Assembly: GCF_030272615.1 (NCBI RefSeq)
Contig: NC_081415.1
Span: 187,740,270-187,804,269, forward strand
DNA: 64,000 nucleotides
Source of the DNA: Cryptomeria japonica
Taxonomy: Eukaryota; Streptophyta; Pinopsida; Cupressales; Cupressaceae
Direction of reading: 5' to 3'
Positions 10,985 through 22,216 of the stretch are shown one piece after another; the stretch's first letter is position 1, and each line of letters begins with the position of its first letter. A program made the position numbers and the translations under genes. The notes under the pieces are model-generated. The model did not search any database and was not told where the DNA came from. It was given only the letters and a program-made list of their open reading frames with translations.

Positions 10985-12446
10985 TGTTAATAGCTTTGTT
11001 TACAGGTGGTAGCAGGATGAGAGGGGGGAGGGTGAATCATAAAAACTCACTATGCAATATTAATCTCATATTCAACCTCGGTAGCCCTCACTTGATATAC
11101 AACTAAGATAGTAAATCATTCAAACTCATAAATTGATAAAATCAAAATATCAATACACATATAACACTAGATTTAACGTGGAAACCCAAATACGGAAAAA
11201 CCACTATGGATTTCAGACCACACAGAAAATATACTCTTCTAGAGTATGCTCGGTTAAAAGCAAATCCTGTTAAAGATTACATACACATTCCTAGATGTGA
11301 CCAGGTTAAGGGATTTCCCTCAGATCTATTAGAATCTTGCACTTTGTTAGAAGTGACCTTGTCAAAGGATTTCAAGCACTCAATAAGAATGTTACCTTAC
11401 TAGGATTTACAAATAAGATTATTAGGTCCACTCGGTTAAGAGATTTCTTGTCACTTATAGAAATAAATAACAGTAATAAAACTATTTGCAACTTCACGTC
11501 TGAAATGTTAAAGCAGATTCTTTGTGCTCAAAATAATCTTGTCATAAGACTTATCTATCCTCCTTGCTGGGCTTCTCAATTTGTTCTTCAATTAGATCTT
11601 CAAGCTTCTATGCTCGGTAATCACCTTTGTAGCATCACTGTGCATACATTTGCCCACATACTTAGTTCATCGACTAAACCTTATTTATAAGCAATACCTA
11701 ACCGCTTAATCTCCTTAATCACATTTCCCATGATTAATCTCAGCCATCAAATCTTCAAAAATGACTAGGTACATTGCATCCTTCGATCTATAAAATGTTT
11801 TATCTCACCTTGGAACTTGTATTCCTTCCTTGGTACTTGTGCTAGGTTATTACCATTCAATCTATGTTGTAGATCTTCCTCTTGATTTTTCATTTCCATA
11901 GATCCTTAACAAACTTCTTGCACGACATTCCAATCTTCAATAAAACTCCAGCTCATTGGCATCCTTCATTTAATTTTGTATTCATTCATTCAATGCATTT
12001 TGTTACTGCTCAGTTGATGCTCGGTTAATACTAAACTTTACTCGGTAGATATTCTCATCTCAGTTACTTCTGCTTAGTTCACTCAATGACTAATAAACTC
12101 GAGGTTTACTGGCTGGCTCTCTGCTCGGTAAAACTAAATAGTATCAACCTTAACTCAAATATAGGATATCAAATCAATCAAAACAATATGATCTCATCAT
12201 TGTCTAACTCGGTAATATTTGCCCATTGAATAACTTATTACTCCCCTCATTTTCACATTCCCTCTATGTCACTCACCGACATCTTTATGCTCATCAAATC
12301 ATTCTCTTTAAGATATGGCAACATCATACTGAATCAGAAAATCAATTGTTTGACCTCAATGACAAAATAATATCATTAAGACAATAATCATCCTTTATCA
12401 ATTAATCTCCAACAACCTTCTCAATATCCTATTGATAATGCCAACA
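10985..12446 (-). repeat. Shared LTR of copia element A
   Basis: 1,462 bases. On the minus strand it starts TGTTGGCATT and ends CTATTAACA. It acts as 3' LTR of the element at 12459-17077 and as 5' LTR of the gag fragment at 10347-10940. The first ~610 bases (plus view) match 17078-17692. It contains eight CTCGGT motifs and the conserved copia LTR block at about 11174-11210. Confidence 0.88.
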
Positions 12447-12458
12447 ATCTCCCCCTTT
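12447..12458 (-). other. Polypurine tract of copia A
   Basis: The reverse complement is AAAGGGGGAGAT, immediately before the TGTTGG start of the 3' LTR on the minus strand. 12459-12831 is the 3' untranslated part of the element and holds nothing else that I recognise. Confidence 0.9.
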
Positions 12459-12831
12459 GGCATTGATGGCAATACCCACATATCATGGCAATACCAACTT
12501 GATTGATTCCAATTGATTCGAACTGAAATTCTTCTCCTATTATCCTTGAGCTATAAACTTCTTCTGAAGTCTTCTCCCCTTGTCCTTAGTCTTCTCCCCC
12601 TTTGACAACAATGCCAAAAGTAAAACTAATGCATGATTACTTCCCTAGTGAAGTAATTTCCTTACTGTTAAAGAATAAACAAATGTATCAGCTTAGTCTC
12701 GGTTAGATCATCTTATCTTCATTTATTGTTTCCTGCACAACTTTAGAAAACCTCCTAAAGTGTGTAAATCAGCATCAATCCACAAATAATATTTTGTAGA
12801 GTCATCGAATTGACGCTTTCATTGAACTATG

Positions 12832-13941
12832 TCAGTGAGTACAAGATAGGGGTAGGACCCCTAACTTGCTTCTAAGATACTCAACAGTGTCCCTTAGCAA
12901 TGGCTTTGTGAAGATGTCTGCTATTTGTTCCTTTGTGCTAAAATATTCCAACACAACTTTCTTTTCCTGAGCTTCTTCTCTTAGATAATGATACTTGATA
13001 GAAATATGTTTTGTCTTAGAGTGCATTACAGGATTCTTTGAAATGTTAATAGCACTAGTGTTATCACAAAATACAGTTACTGGCTCGGTAACAGTCTCAT
13101 TCATACCTTCCAACAGTTGTTTGATCCATGCTATATTAGTACAATTTAATGTTGCAGTGACATATTCAGCTTCAGTTGTTGACTGTGAAATGCATCCTTG
13201 TTTCTTGCTAAGCCAACTCACTAGTCTTTCTCCCAAAAAGAAACCTCCACCACTTGTGCTTTTCCTGTCATCAATATTTCCTGCCCAATCAGCGTCAGTG
13301 TAGACCTTTAAGTCAAAATCATTCTTCTTATCATATAGTAAACCATAATCTTCAGTGCCTCTTAAGTATCTAAAAATTCTCTTGATTGTTGTCATATGGA
13401 TTTCTTTGGGATCTGCAAAAAATCTTGCAACTATACCAACTGCATGTGCTATATCAAGCCTGCTGTGAACTACATATTGCAGCTTCCCAATCATAGATCG
13501 GTAAAGTGTCTCATCAACAGATGTAGATTCATCATTCTTTGATAGTTTAAAGTTAGTAGTCATAGGAGTACTTACAGGTTTAGAATCCTCCATTCCAAAT
13601 TTCTTCAAGATTTCCTTTATGTACTTGGATTGAGTAATGAAAATCCCATTTTTCATTTGTAGTATTTGTAACCCTATAAAATACTTTATTTCACCGATTA
13701 ATGACATCTCAAATTCTTTGCATATTTCATTTCCAAAGTTCTTGCATAAAGAATCATTTCCACAGAAAATAATATCATCAAGAAATATGGCTATAATCAG
13801 TATTCCATTATCCTTATCATTCTTCATATACATGTTGTTGTTCTCACTAGTCCTCATAAATCCAATCTTTATTATGTAAGAGTGCAACCTTTCATACCAT
13901 GCTCTAGGTGCTTGCTTTAGACCATATAAAGCTTTGTTCAA
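12832..13941 (-). pseudogene. Copia A reverse transcriptase (C-terminal half) and RNase H
   Basis: 369 open codons from [18 protein letters not shown] to the end of pol. RT palm loop reads FLDDII in place of the usual YVDD-like form, with both Asp kept. The connection region (KPVSTPM, PDI-like block reading SRLDIAHAV) and RNase H motifs (TDADWAG, STTEAEY, FCDNTSAI, HISIKYHYLRE, DIFTKPL) follow in order, so the catalytic acidic residues look present. An in-frame TAG at 13951-13953 separates it from the upstream RT half. Translation could only begin here at an internal Met. Confidence 0.9.
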
Positions 13942-14421
13942 CTTACATACCTAATCTTTATTCTTCTCTTCAACAAATCCTTCAAGTTGTTCAATATAGA
14001 CTTCTTCTTCTAGTATACCATTCAAAAATGCAGATTTAACATCCATTTGATATACCTTGAAATTTTTGTAAGCAGCATATGCCAACAATGTTCTTACTCC
14101 TTCAAGTCTTGCTACAGGTGCAAAAGTCTCACCATAGTCTATTCCTTCTTCTTGAGCATAACCTTTGCAAACTATCCTTGCTTTATTTCAAATGACCTCA
14201 CCTTTTTCATTTAGCTTATTTCTAAAAATCCACTTTTTACCAATTACATTCTTCTCTTTTGGTCTTGGGACTAGTGTCCATGTTTCATTTTTTCTGATTT
14301 GATCAATCTCTTCTATCATAGCATTCATCCAATATTCATTGCTCGATGCCTCTTTTACTATCCTCGGTTCAATCTTGGATATCAGACATGTGTTCTGTCT
14401 CAATTTATTCCTTATCATCAC
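13942..14421 (-). pseudogene. Copia A reverse transcriptase, N-terminal half
   Basis: Minus-strand reading runs through the RT entry (NAMIEEIDQIRKNETWTLVP, then GKKWIFRNKLNEKGEVI), a TGA at 14188-14190, the fingers region and 'AFLNG...EEEVYIEQ' to TAG at 13951. The TGA sits where this family usually has Arg and the TAG where it usually has Gln or His, so both fit C-to-T changes. Frame is otherwise kept. Confidence 0.82.
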
Positions 14422-14756
14422 TGGATCATCCTTATCTCCTACAATCCGACTTCATGCATGATTTCTTTTGACATATTTTGCTAATATAGGCTCAATAGGC
14501 TCTGTATGATCTTCTTCATCACTTGGTAACTGAGTATTTTCTTCATTTTCTTCATTGGCTTTCTCAGTAAGACTTCTCGGTTGTACATATACAAACTCTT
14601 CATAGTCTTCTAGTTCTTTGGAATTTCCTTCATCATTTCTTTCTGCAAATTCATCAATTTTCACATTTGCACTTTCCACTATTTTGTTAGATGATTTGAT
14701 CAGACAATTAAATGCTTTACTCCTAGAGGAATAACCAAGAAATGTTCCTCTCTCTT
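14422..14756 (-). pseudogene. Copia A integrase C-terminal linker
   Basis: An acidic low-complexity linker (Glu, Asp, Asn rich) follows the integrase core, preceded by a degraded 'GTFLGYSSRSKAF' block, the usual end of copia integrase. A +1 shift near 14750 separates it from the core, and a TGA near 14452 separates it from RT. Confidence 0.75.
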
Positions 14757-15377
14757 CTAATCAAATTTTCCATTTCTATCATCTTTGTGAACATAACATT
14801 TACTTCCAAATATTTTAAAATAACTTACATTTGGTTTCTTGTCATACCAGATTTCATATAGTGTCTTCATAGTTCCTATCTTTAGTTGTACTCGGTTCAG
14901 GGTGTAAACTGCAGTACTTATTGCTTCTCTCCAAAATGTTTGAGGTACTCTCTTTTCTATCATCAATGTTCTGACACACTCTACAATCGATCGGTTTCTT
15001 CTTTCAGCTATCCCATTTTGTTGTGGTGTTCTCAGTGTAGACACTTGTCTCTTTATACCATGATCATTGCAGAATAAATTAAATTCATCTAAAATGAATT
15101 CTCCTCCTCTATCAGATCTTAGACATTTTAACTGTCTTCCTGTTTCATTTTCAACTCTTGCCTTATACCATTTGAACATTTGAAATGCTTCTGATTTCTC
15201 TTTTAAAAACATAACTGACATCATCCTTGAGTAATCATCCACAAATAATATGAAGTATTTATCACCATAATAGCTTTGAACTTTCATAGGACCACAAAGA
15301 TCAGTGTGCACAAGATCTAAAATTCCTTTAGAAGTGTAAGATTTACTTGTAAAGCTTGATCTTGTCATCTTACCCAT
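14757..15377 (-). pseudogene. Copia A integrase catalytic core
   Basis: 206 open codons. D26 (LVHTDLCGP), D89 (LRSDRGGEF) and E125 (QQNGIAERRN) form the retroviral-type DDE triad with the standard 35-residue D-E spacing, so the active site is intact. Upstream (15380-15701) lies the degraded GAG-pre-integrase/HHCC zinc region, with stops inside its CxxC part (TGA and TAG just before the MGKMTR residues). The enzyme would insert element cDNA into the genome; here it cannot be made as part of a full polyprotein. Confidence 0.88.
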
Positions 15378-15379
15378 CT

Positions 15380-15701
15380 AGCATCCTCAGCATATAGCAT
15401 TCTCAGGTTTTTCCAAGCTCGGTAGACCTCTTACTCAGTGCTTTTTGCTTATTTTGATCAGGTTATCAAAATTTACATGACAAAACCTTTTATTCCATAA
15501 CCAGGTATCTTCTATTTTTGCCTACAGATAATTGTTCCGAGTTGAGTCAAGATGAAATGTAGTACCTCTTGTTTGAGTCCCGGTAGCAACCAACTTTTCA
15601 TGATTGTCATGAACTTTGACAATTCCTTTCTGAAATTCTATTCGGTATCCTGTATTGTTTAGCTATGCTACACTCAACAAATTGTATTTCAAACCTTCAA
15701 C
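15380..15701 (-). pseudogene. Copia A GAG-pre-integrase region
   Basis: Minus-strand residues include TWLWNKRFCHVNFDNLIKI, the His-His half of the integrase zinc finger, then a TGA and a degraded CxxC half. At least four single stops are seen. Links the protease end at 15702 to the integrase core. Confidence 0.72.
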
Positions 15702-17039
15702 CTAGTATACACCATCACATTTAGCATTATCAAGAAGTGTGATAGAGCCTTTACCTTTCACCAAACATGGTGCATCATTACCAAATCTTACATAGCCTCC
15801 ATCATACTCTTCTAATTTAACAAACTTGTGTTTATCACCTATCATGTGATGTGAGCATCCACTATCTATGATCCAAGAATCATTATTATTTATGTGTGAT
15901 ATTAAGGCTTTTTCCTCATACCTTTCTTCATTTGATCCATCTTTAATAGACACATAAACAACTTCCTCTGTATCAGTCCCATCAGATTTATCATCATTGG
16001 ATTCCTCATCAGGTACTAGGCATGTCTTTCTAACTCTCCTTCTGAAGTCTCGGTGTCCTTTGTATTGGTTGTCTTTCTGTTTGTCATCTCGGTATTCTCT
16101 CTTTTCACTAGATTCTTTGTCAGGACAATTAGAAGCCATATGTCCAATTTTATCACAGTTAAAACATTTTAAAGGTAGCTTCCCTCTATACTTACCTTTG
16201 CCTCTCAGTAACCTTCTGGCCAATAGTGCTTCAAACTCTTCTTTCTTTCTGAATTCCTCATATAGTTTGTGTACTTCTTCCATGTTTTTGCGAAATATCT
16301 CACTTGCTCCACTATGATCTCCTTTAGAATACTTATACATTCTATTATTGTAATCATTTGATTCACCAAGATGAAAAGAACTGAATGCAGATTCAACTTT
16401 GGTTACCAAAGACCCACTGTTATCAAAGTTACTTAACTCAAAAGAATGTAGCTTACTGATAGTAGCATCCAAAGAGACTAGCATATTTGGTATAGACCTT
16501 AATTCATTGATTGTAGAGACTCGAATGGCATAAGCAAGTAGAAGTGTTCTCAGCAACTTACTTGTTACATCCTTTTCTTCAATAGTTCCTCCTACTCCTT
16601 TGATTTGATTTACAGTTTCCTTTAACCTTGTACTATATTGGGTTATGTTCTCACCTTCATTCATTCTCATATATTCCAGTTGTCCTCTTAGACTATCTAC
16701 TTTTGCTCTTTGAACATGTTCATCACCACCATACACAGACATGAGCTTATCCCACATAGCTTTAGCATCATTACAGCCTTCCAGATCATTGAACTCTGAG
16801 TCAGTCAATGCTGATGTTATTTCAATTATTGCTTGAATATGTTCTTGCTTCACCTTTATTTCTTCCATTGTCATAGGGTAGGTGCTAGGTGCAATGTAAA
16901 CATTCTCCAAATAATATGTTGCATATTCTCCAATTCCTGATAAGTGCAGCTTCATCCTTTTCTGCCATGTGGAGAAACTTGACTTGTTCAGCTTCAGTGC
17001 ATCCCATTTATACATCTTCAGATCTTGCCTCAAGTTCAT
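15702..17039 (-). CDS. Copia A gag and protease start
   Basis: 445 open codons starting at ATG 17039, 25 bases inside the PBS. Gag core of the UBN2/copia type spans roughly residues 15-200, a Lys/Arg-rich stretch follows, and a CCHC zinc knuckle (CFNCDKIGHMASNC) is at residues 292-305. An acidic spacer then leads to the aspartic protease signature WIIDSGCSHH with Asp at residue 392 (15864-15866). It stops at 15702 inside the protease domain. Gag would form the particle shell and the protease would cut the polyprotein. This is the best-preserved frame of the element. Confidence 0.88.
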   Translation of the reverse strand: MNLRQDLKMYKWDALKLNKSSFSTWQKRMKLHLSGIGEYATYYLENVYIAPSTYPMTMEEIKVKQEHIQAIIEITSALTDSEFNDLEGCNDAKAMWDKLMSVYGGDEHVQRAKVDSLRGQLEYMRMNEGENITQYSTRLKETVNQIKGVGGTIEEKDVTSKLLRTLLLAYAIRVSTINELRSIPNMLVSLDATISKLHSFELSNFDNSGSLVTKVESAFSSFHLGESNDYNNRMYKYSKGDHSGASEIFRKNMEEVHKLYEEFRKKEEFEALLARRLLRGKGKYRGKLPLKCFNCDKIGHMASNCPDKESSEKREYRDDKQKDNQYKGHRDFRRRVRKTCLVPDEESNDDKSDGTDTEEVVYVSIKDGSNEERYEEKALISHINNNDSWIIDSGCSHHMIGDKHKFVKLEEYDGGYVRFGNDAPCLVKGKGSITLLDNAKCDGVY

Positions 17040-17063
17040 TTAAACTTTTCTTTCGAAGGTCAA

Positions 17064-17075
17064 GCTCTGATACCA
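17064..17075 (-). other. Primer-binding site of copia A
   Basis: The reverse complement is TGGTATCAGAGC, the initiator-Met tRNA site, two bases from the LTR edge at 17078. Confidence 0.9.
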
Positions 17076-17077
17076 GT

Positions 17078-17692
17078 TGTTAATAGCTCTGTTTACAAGT
17101 GTTAGTAGGATGAGAGGGGGGGGTGAATCATAAAAATCTCACTATGCAATATTAATCTCAAAACCTCCGGTAGCCCTCACTTGATATACAATGAAGATAG
17201 TAAATCATTCAAACTCATAAACTGATAAACTTGAAATATCAAAACACATATAACACCAAATTTAACATGGAAACCCAAATAGGGAAAAACCACTGTGGGA
17301 TTTTAGACCCACAAAGAAAATATACTCTTCTAGAGTATGCTCGGTTAAAAGCAAATCCTGTTAAAGATTACATACACATTCCTAGATGTGACCCGGTTAA
17401 GCGATTTCCCTCAGATTTGTTAGAATCTTGGACTTTGTTAGAAGTGACCTTGTCAAAGGATTTCAAAAACTCAATAAGAATATTACCTTACTAGGATTTA
17501 CAAATAAGACTGTTAGGTCCACTCGGTTAAGAGATTTCCTGTCACTTATAGAAATAAATAACAGTAATAAAACTATCTGCAACTTCACATCTGAAATGTT
17601 AAAGCAGATTCTATGTGCTCAAAATAATCTTGTCATAAGACTTATCTATCCTACTTGTTGGGCTTCTCAATCTGTTATTCAATCAGATCTTT
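17078..17692 (-). repeat. Truncated 5' LTR of copia A
   Basis: Matches 10985-11602 closely, then breaks off after AGATCTT at about 17692. The remaining ~850 bases of the LTR are missing, so the element's 5' end has been deleted or replaced. Confidence 0.88.
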
Positions 17693-18561
17693 ATTAGTCG
17701 ATTTGGCCTTTTATCTACTAGAGAACACCCAAATATTATTATTTAAGCCATAAAAGAATGCATTCAATGAAAAGATGTTATTTCAACAAAGTTAATGTCT
17801 ACAATCATGCAAACTTTATAAGGATATAATTTCCACACCATTTTGAAAGATTTTCTTAACCAACTTGTGAATTTTCCAACTCTTCTATGCATGAATTTCA
17901 GAGTGAATAGTGATAAATTTGATAGGAAATCTTTTAGGGAGAATTTTGTTGAATATTGACATGTTCTTTGACCCTAAGATGACACATTTTTTAGGGTGAA
18001 GGATGAAGTTCATGAAATTTATAGCATGTTTGTTAGTTGTATTCTTCATGCCCTAATTGTAGATCTATGTAAGTTAATCTTTATTGTAAAGCATTCTAGG
18101 TATTTCATATTTGTATAAAAACTTCATCCTAGTTGAGCTGCATTTCATGTTTAACCATTGCATATGATTGCAACTTATATTTTTGGGTTTATATATTTGT
18201 AATGGTAATACAAACATTTTTCTTAAAAAAAATCAATATAAGGCATTACTTTTAGTTCATTTTGCACTTTGTATCCATGATTTTTTTACAGCTTTAGGGG
18301 ATACAAGAAAACCCTAAATGCATATTTTTTGTATCAAAACTTTTTTATTTGCATCCAAGGGATGTAAGTAAAATATTTTTAGTTTGTGCATGTATATGCC
18401 ATGTGAAAGCATTTCAAACTAGTACATGAAACTTTGAAATAAATCTATGGATTATCAAGTAGAGACTGCATTATTAACGATAAATTGCATTTGAGGGTTT
18501 GAGCTCTGTAGGGTAGAGTCAAGTATATCAACCATAATTAAAAGTTCAGTTCTATAGCACT
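17693..18561. other. No gene recognised
   Basis: AT-rich sequence between the truncated LTR of copia A and the LTR of element T. I see no long open frame, no domain and no repeat structure. Confidence 0.6.
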
Positions 18562-19978
18562 TGTAGTCACATAAATCTATCCAGTTTAATTAAATGAATA
18601 TCTGCTATTTATTTGATTAAAAACCCACTAGCCAACAGTTAATTAAATTAACATTTAATTAGTTCTTCTTCAAACAAATCTTCTATTAATTAAATAAATT
18701 ATTCAATTTATTTTAATTAATTCATTAAACTAAATTCATAATCAATTAAATGAATAAATCTTATTTATTTCATTTAAATCCTCTTTCCTCTTTTAAATAA
18801 ATTAAATAAAACATTTATTTAAATCATTAAATCCCCCCCACTTGCATTCTCCTAAAAATGCAACTTGCACCTATTTGTTGAAATAAATGAATTTTATTTT
18901 AATAAAAATTCTATTTTCCCTCACCCACCAAACCCACTTGCAATCCTAATCCCCTTCTAGACTCTTCTAACCCCTTGCTAATTAGCCTAATCCATCCCCT
19001 AAATATTGTCACATTCCTAAGCAACTTGGAGTCACTTCTCAAAGACTCCAAAGTCTTTGAAAACATTTAATGCTTTATGTGTCCAACAAGCTAACCTCTA
19101 AAGTCTTCCAAACCACTAATGGCTCTTACATGAGAATTTATGGTTAAAGACTTTCACCCCTAACTCAACCCTCATGTAAGCCATGTGTCTCCTCAAGCAT
19201 TTATTGCTTTGACCATGTTTATCCTCACTAACTCTTGCACAAGAGTTTATCCATTGGATAAAGGCATTATTCTTTGAATAATGAACTTATTCACTCAACC
19301 TAACCTTAATCTTACCTCCCAGGTTAACCCTCAGGTCATGTCAGGCATTTAATGCTTCTTCCCTCTCCTCTCAACCCATCTCATGTTGACACTTGTCATC
19401 CTAGGATTGGGTTGAAAGTCCTCACATAGATCATAAACCATTCAATCCTGACCCTTGTTGAGATTACTCAATCTCAACCATCCATTGCTCCATTTTTCCT
19501 GTAAATAGAGCCCATTTCTTCATAATCTAGATCCTAAAAACTTGTATGCATTTAACTTATAGCCAATTTTAGAGAAGAGCATTTAGCATAAATCACATAT
19601 ATTGTTATTTTGGACTAAAATAAATCATTTTCATTTCATAGCATCTAATATTAGTTTGTTTTACACTTGCATTTGCATAGTTAAATCATTTTCAATCTTG
19701 AACCTCCATAAGGCATCCATAGTGCAAAAAGCTGCTGAGAGATACACTAATTTGGAACTTGGAGAGGAGAGGAACAAGGGAGGAGGAGCTACAAGCATGG
19801 TGGAAGGCATTTGGAGATGCCTTATTGTATTTGCTTTCATGGTCAAATGTTTTATTATGTTTTTAGTGTCTCTCTTGGTATGCCTTCTTAGACTAGTCTT
19901 TGGTTGATTAACACTAACGTTTCTTTCTTGTGTTCTTGTGTGTGTTGCCTTACCATAGATTTTCTAATCCATTTTGCA
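18562..19978 (+). repeat. 5' LTR of element T
   Basis: 1,417 bases, TGTAGTCACA to ATTTTGCA, closely matching 27345-28785. Rich in TTAATTAAAT and TTTATTT runs at its start. A CTATAAATAGAGC-like TATA box, present in clean form in the other LTR near 28306, is seen here as TGTAAATAGAGCCC near 19500. Encodes short open frames only. Confidence 0.9.
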
Positions 19979-20514
19979 CAACTGGCAGATAAGTGTCACC
20001 CCTTTACACACCTGCTACATAAAAACATCCGCTTTCAATGGGATACTAGATGCCAGCAAGCATTCCAGATGCTTAAAGACTATCTCATGAATACACCATT
20101 TCTGATCCCACTAGATCCAAGTAGACCTATATTACTCTATATTTCAGCAACAAATATAGCATTGGGAGTACTACTAGCTCAACATAATGTAGAAGGGAAA
20201 GAGTGTGTTGTTTACTACATCTCTCGCACACTAGTTGGCTATGAACTCAATTACACACCTATTGAGTGAGCTTGCCTAGCAGTAATCTTGGCATCCACTA
20301 AACTGAGGCACTACCTATTAACACATAAAGTATAACTCATTGCAAAGATCGATCCACTAAAGTACTTACTTAGCAAAGCAACATTGACTGGCCGCTTGGC
20401 CAAATGGGTAATGATTCTAAGTGAATTTGACATTGAGTATGTGGACCATAAGGATATCAAAGGGCAAGTTATTGTAGATCAATTGGCCGATGCACCACTC
20501 ATAGGCGATCATCC
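19979..20514 (+). pseudogene. Tat RT end and RNase H
   Basis: Begins at the LTR junction with ADKCHPFTHLL, the connection between RT and RNase H, then FLIPLDPSRPILLYISATNIALG. The residue normally Asp at the start of the RNase H active site is Asn or Thr here, so activity is doubtful. Continues through YYISRTLVGYELNYTPIE, a TGA at 20267, a TAA near 20333, and the 'GRLAKWVMILSEFDIEYV' block. Frame is kept across the stops. Confidence 0.85.
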
Positions 20515-21079
20515 TCTCATTTCCAATTTTCCAGATGGTTCATACACTAGGCATGGCTTAGGGGTAGGCATTTTGTTTATCACACCTCAAGGTGACAGCA
20601 TCCTGAAGTCTTACAGGCTCGCATTTCCATGTACGAACAACATAGCAGAGTATGAGGCCTTGATCATAGGACTTAGACTAGCCATACAATGGAAATTAAA
20701 AGAGTTATAGATATATGGCGACTCCCAACTAGTCATCCAACAAGTAACTGATGAATATTAAACCAAGGATGATAAACTCATGTCGTACAAGAAAATGGTG
20801 GACAATTTAAAGGCATCATTTACTACTATAATGTTTGAACAGATACCCAGAGATCAGAATCGAGTTGCTGACACTATGGCTACCATTGCCTCTCTCCTAG
20901 ATGTTCCACAAAATTCAACACGCTACAAGTTCTTGGTAGAACAACTTTGGATTCCCACTTATGATATCCCCGAATCCGAGATTATATGTCTCATTGTCGG
21001 TTTTGAATCCCTATGGTATGGTGAATTCTACACCTATCTATGTGATCACACACTTCCTCCAAACCAATCGAATAACTAA
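20515..21079 (+). pseudogene. Second (archaeal-type) RNase H of the Tat pol
   Basis: FPDGSYTRHGLGVGI, NNIAEYEALIIGLRLA and IYGDSQLVIQQV carry the Asp, Glu and Asp of an archaeal-type RNase H, which in plants marks Tat-lineage gypsy elements. TAG at 20708 and a TAA near 20760 interrupt the frame. The tail (FEQIPRDQNRVADTMATIAS) is the usual aRNH end before integrase. Confidence 0.85.
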
Positions 21080-21159
21080 CATAAAACCTTCATTCGCCAA
21101 ACCGCTCGATATACCATCATTGCTGAAACCCTATACCGATGTAGTCTTGATGGTACACA

Positions 21160-22216
21160 ACGGAATTTGAGGAACTCATGCAAGCAGTCTTTCACTAGCC
21201 AAGAAGATGATATGCGCTAGATACTATTGGCCATCCATGGAAAAAGAATCCTACTACTTTGTCAAAAAATGCAAGAAATGCCAAGTTCATGAAGACTTGA
21301 TACATGCACCAGCACAGGAATTGCAACCAATCACAAAACCATGGCCCTTTTGTCAATGGGGACTTGACCTTGTGGGTAAAATCCATCCATCTTCATCCAA
21401 AGGCCATAAATTCATTATTACCGCCACCGAATACTTCACAAAGTGGATTGAAGCTGTTCCACTTACCCAAGTCACTGGCAAGAAGATCGGCTCATTCATT
21501 TTAAATTACATCATTTTCCGGTATGGTGTACACATGTCCATCATCACAGATAATGGGCTTCCTTTCAAAAAGTAGGATGTCTATGAACTCTGTGAGAAGT
21601 TTCACATCCAACACCACTTTTCCACTCCCTATTACCCACAAGGAAATGGTCAGGCCGAAGCATTGAACAAGAACATATTAAGAATCCTCAAGAAGATAGT
21701 CAATGATGCCGACCATGATTGGCATGTTCAATTAAATCAAGCACTATGGGCATATCGAACTAGCATTCGAACCCCTATAGGCGTAACTCCCTACTCACTA
21801 GTCTATGGCGTCGAAGCCATCCTACCTATTGAGGTCGAGATACCATCTCTACGGGTTTCCTTGCATAATCTCATAGATGATGAAGCATACAGAGTATCAC
21901 GTCTTCACGACTTGGAACTACTTGATGAGAAACGACAAGCTGCATACAATCAACTCAAAGGCTATCAGCAGTGCATGAGCAGAAGCTATAATCATCGAGT
22001 TAGACATCTTACATTTGAGGTAGGCGATCTTGTTCTTCGAGAGAATCCTCATAACCAACCAAACAAAGAACATCAGAGAAAGTTTGAATCAAACTGGCTA
22101 GGTCCATATGTTATCACTGTTATATTTGGGTCTAGGGCATATCAGTTGGCTACTTAAGAAGGAGAAACACTAGAAGATCCAATCAACATCATGCACCTCA
22201 AACGGTTTTATACATA
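21160..22216 (+). pseudogene. Tat integrase
   Basis: Zinc-binding end KKCKKCQVHED, then core motifs WGLDLVGKIHP, SIITDNGLPF and YYPQGNGQAEALN supplying the D, D and E. The C-terminal part contains FEVGDLVLREN and WLGPYVI and ends in a 'HLKRFYT' motif followed by TAA at about 22216. TAG at 21573 and TAA at 22155 break it; the reading frame is otherwise continuous. The catalytic triad is present. Confidence 0.87.

Larger units (their letters stand above)
10985..17692 (-). mobile_element. Ty1/copia element A (near-complete, inactive)
   Basis: Minus-strand element with order LTR (17692-17078, truncated), PBS, gag-protease, integrase, RT, RNase H, PPT, LTR (12446-10985). Domain order gag-PR-INT-RT-RH is diagnostic of copia. 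The 5' LTR lacks its outer ~850 bases, ending at 17692 against unrelated sequence. Several single stops and at least one frameshift break pol. The neighbouring PBS-gag fragment makes it part of a tandem partial dimer. Confidence 0.88.
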
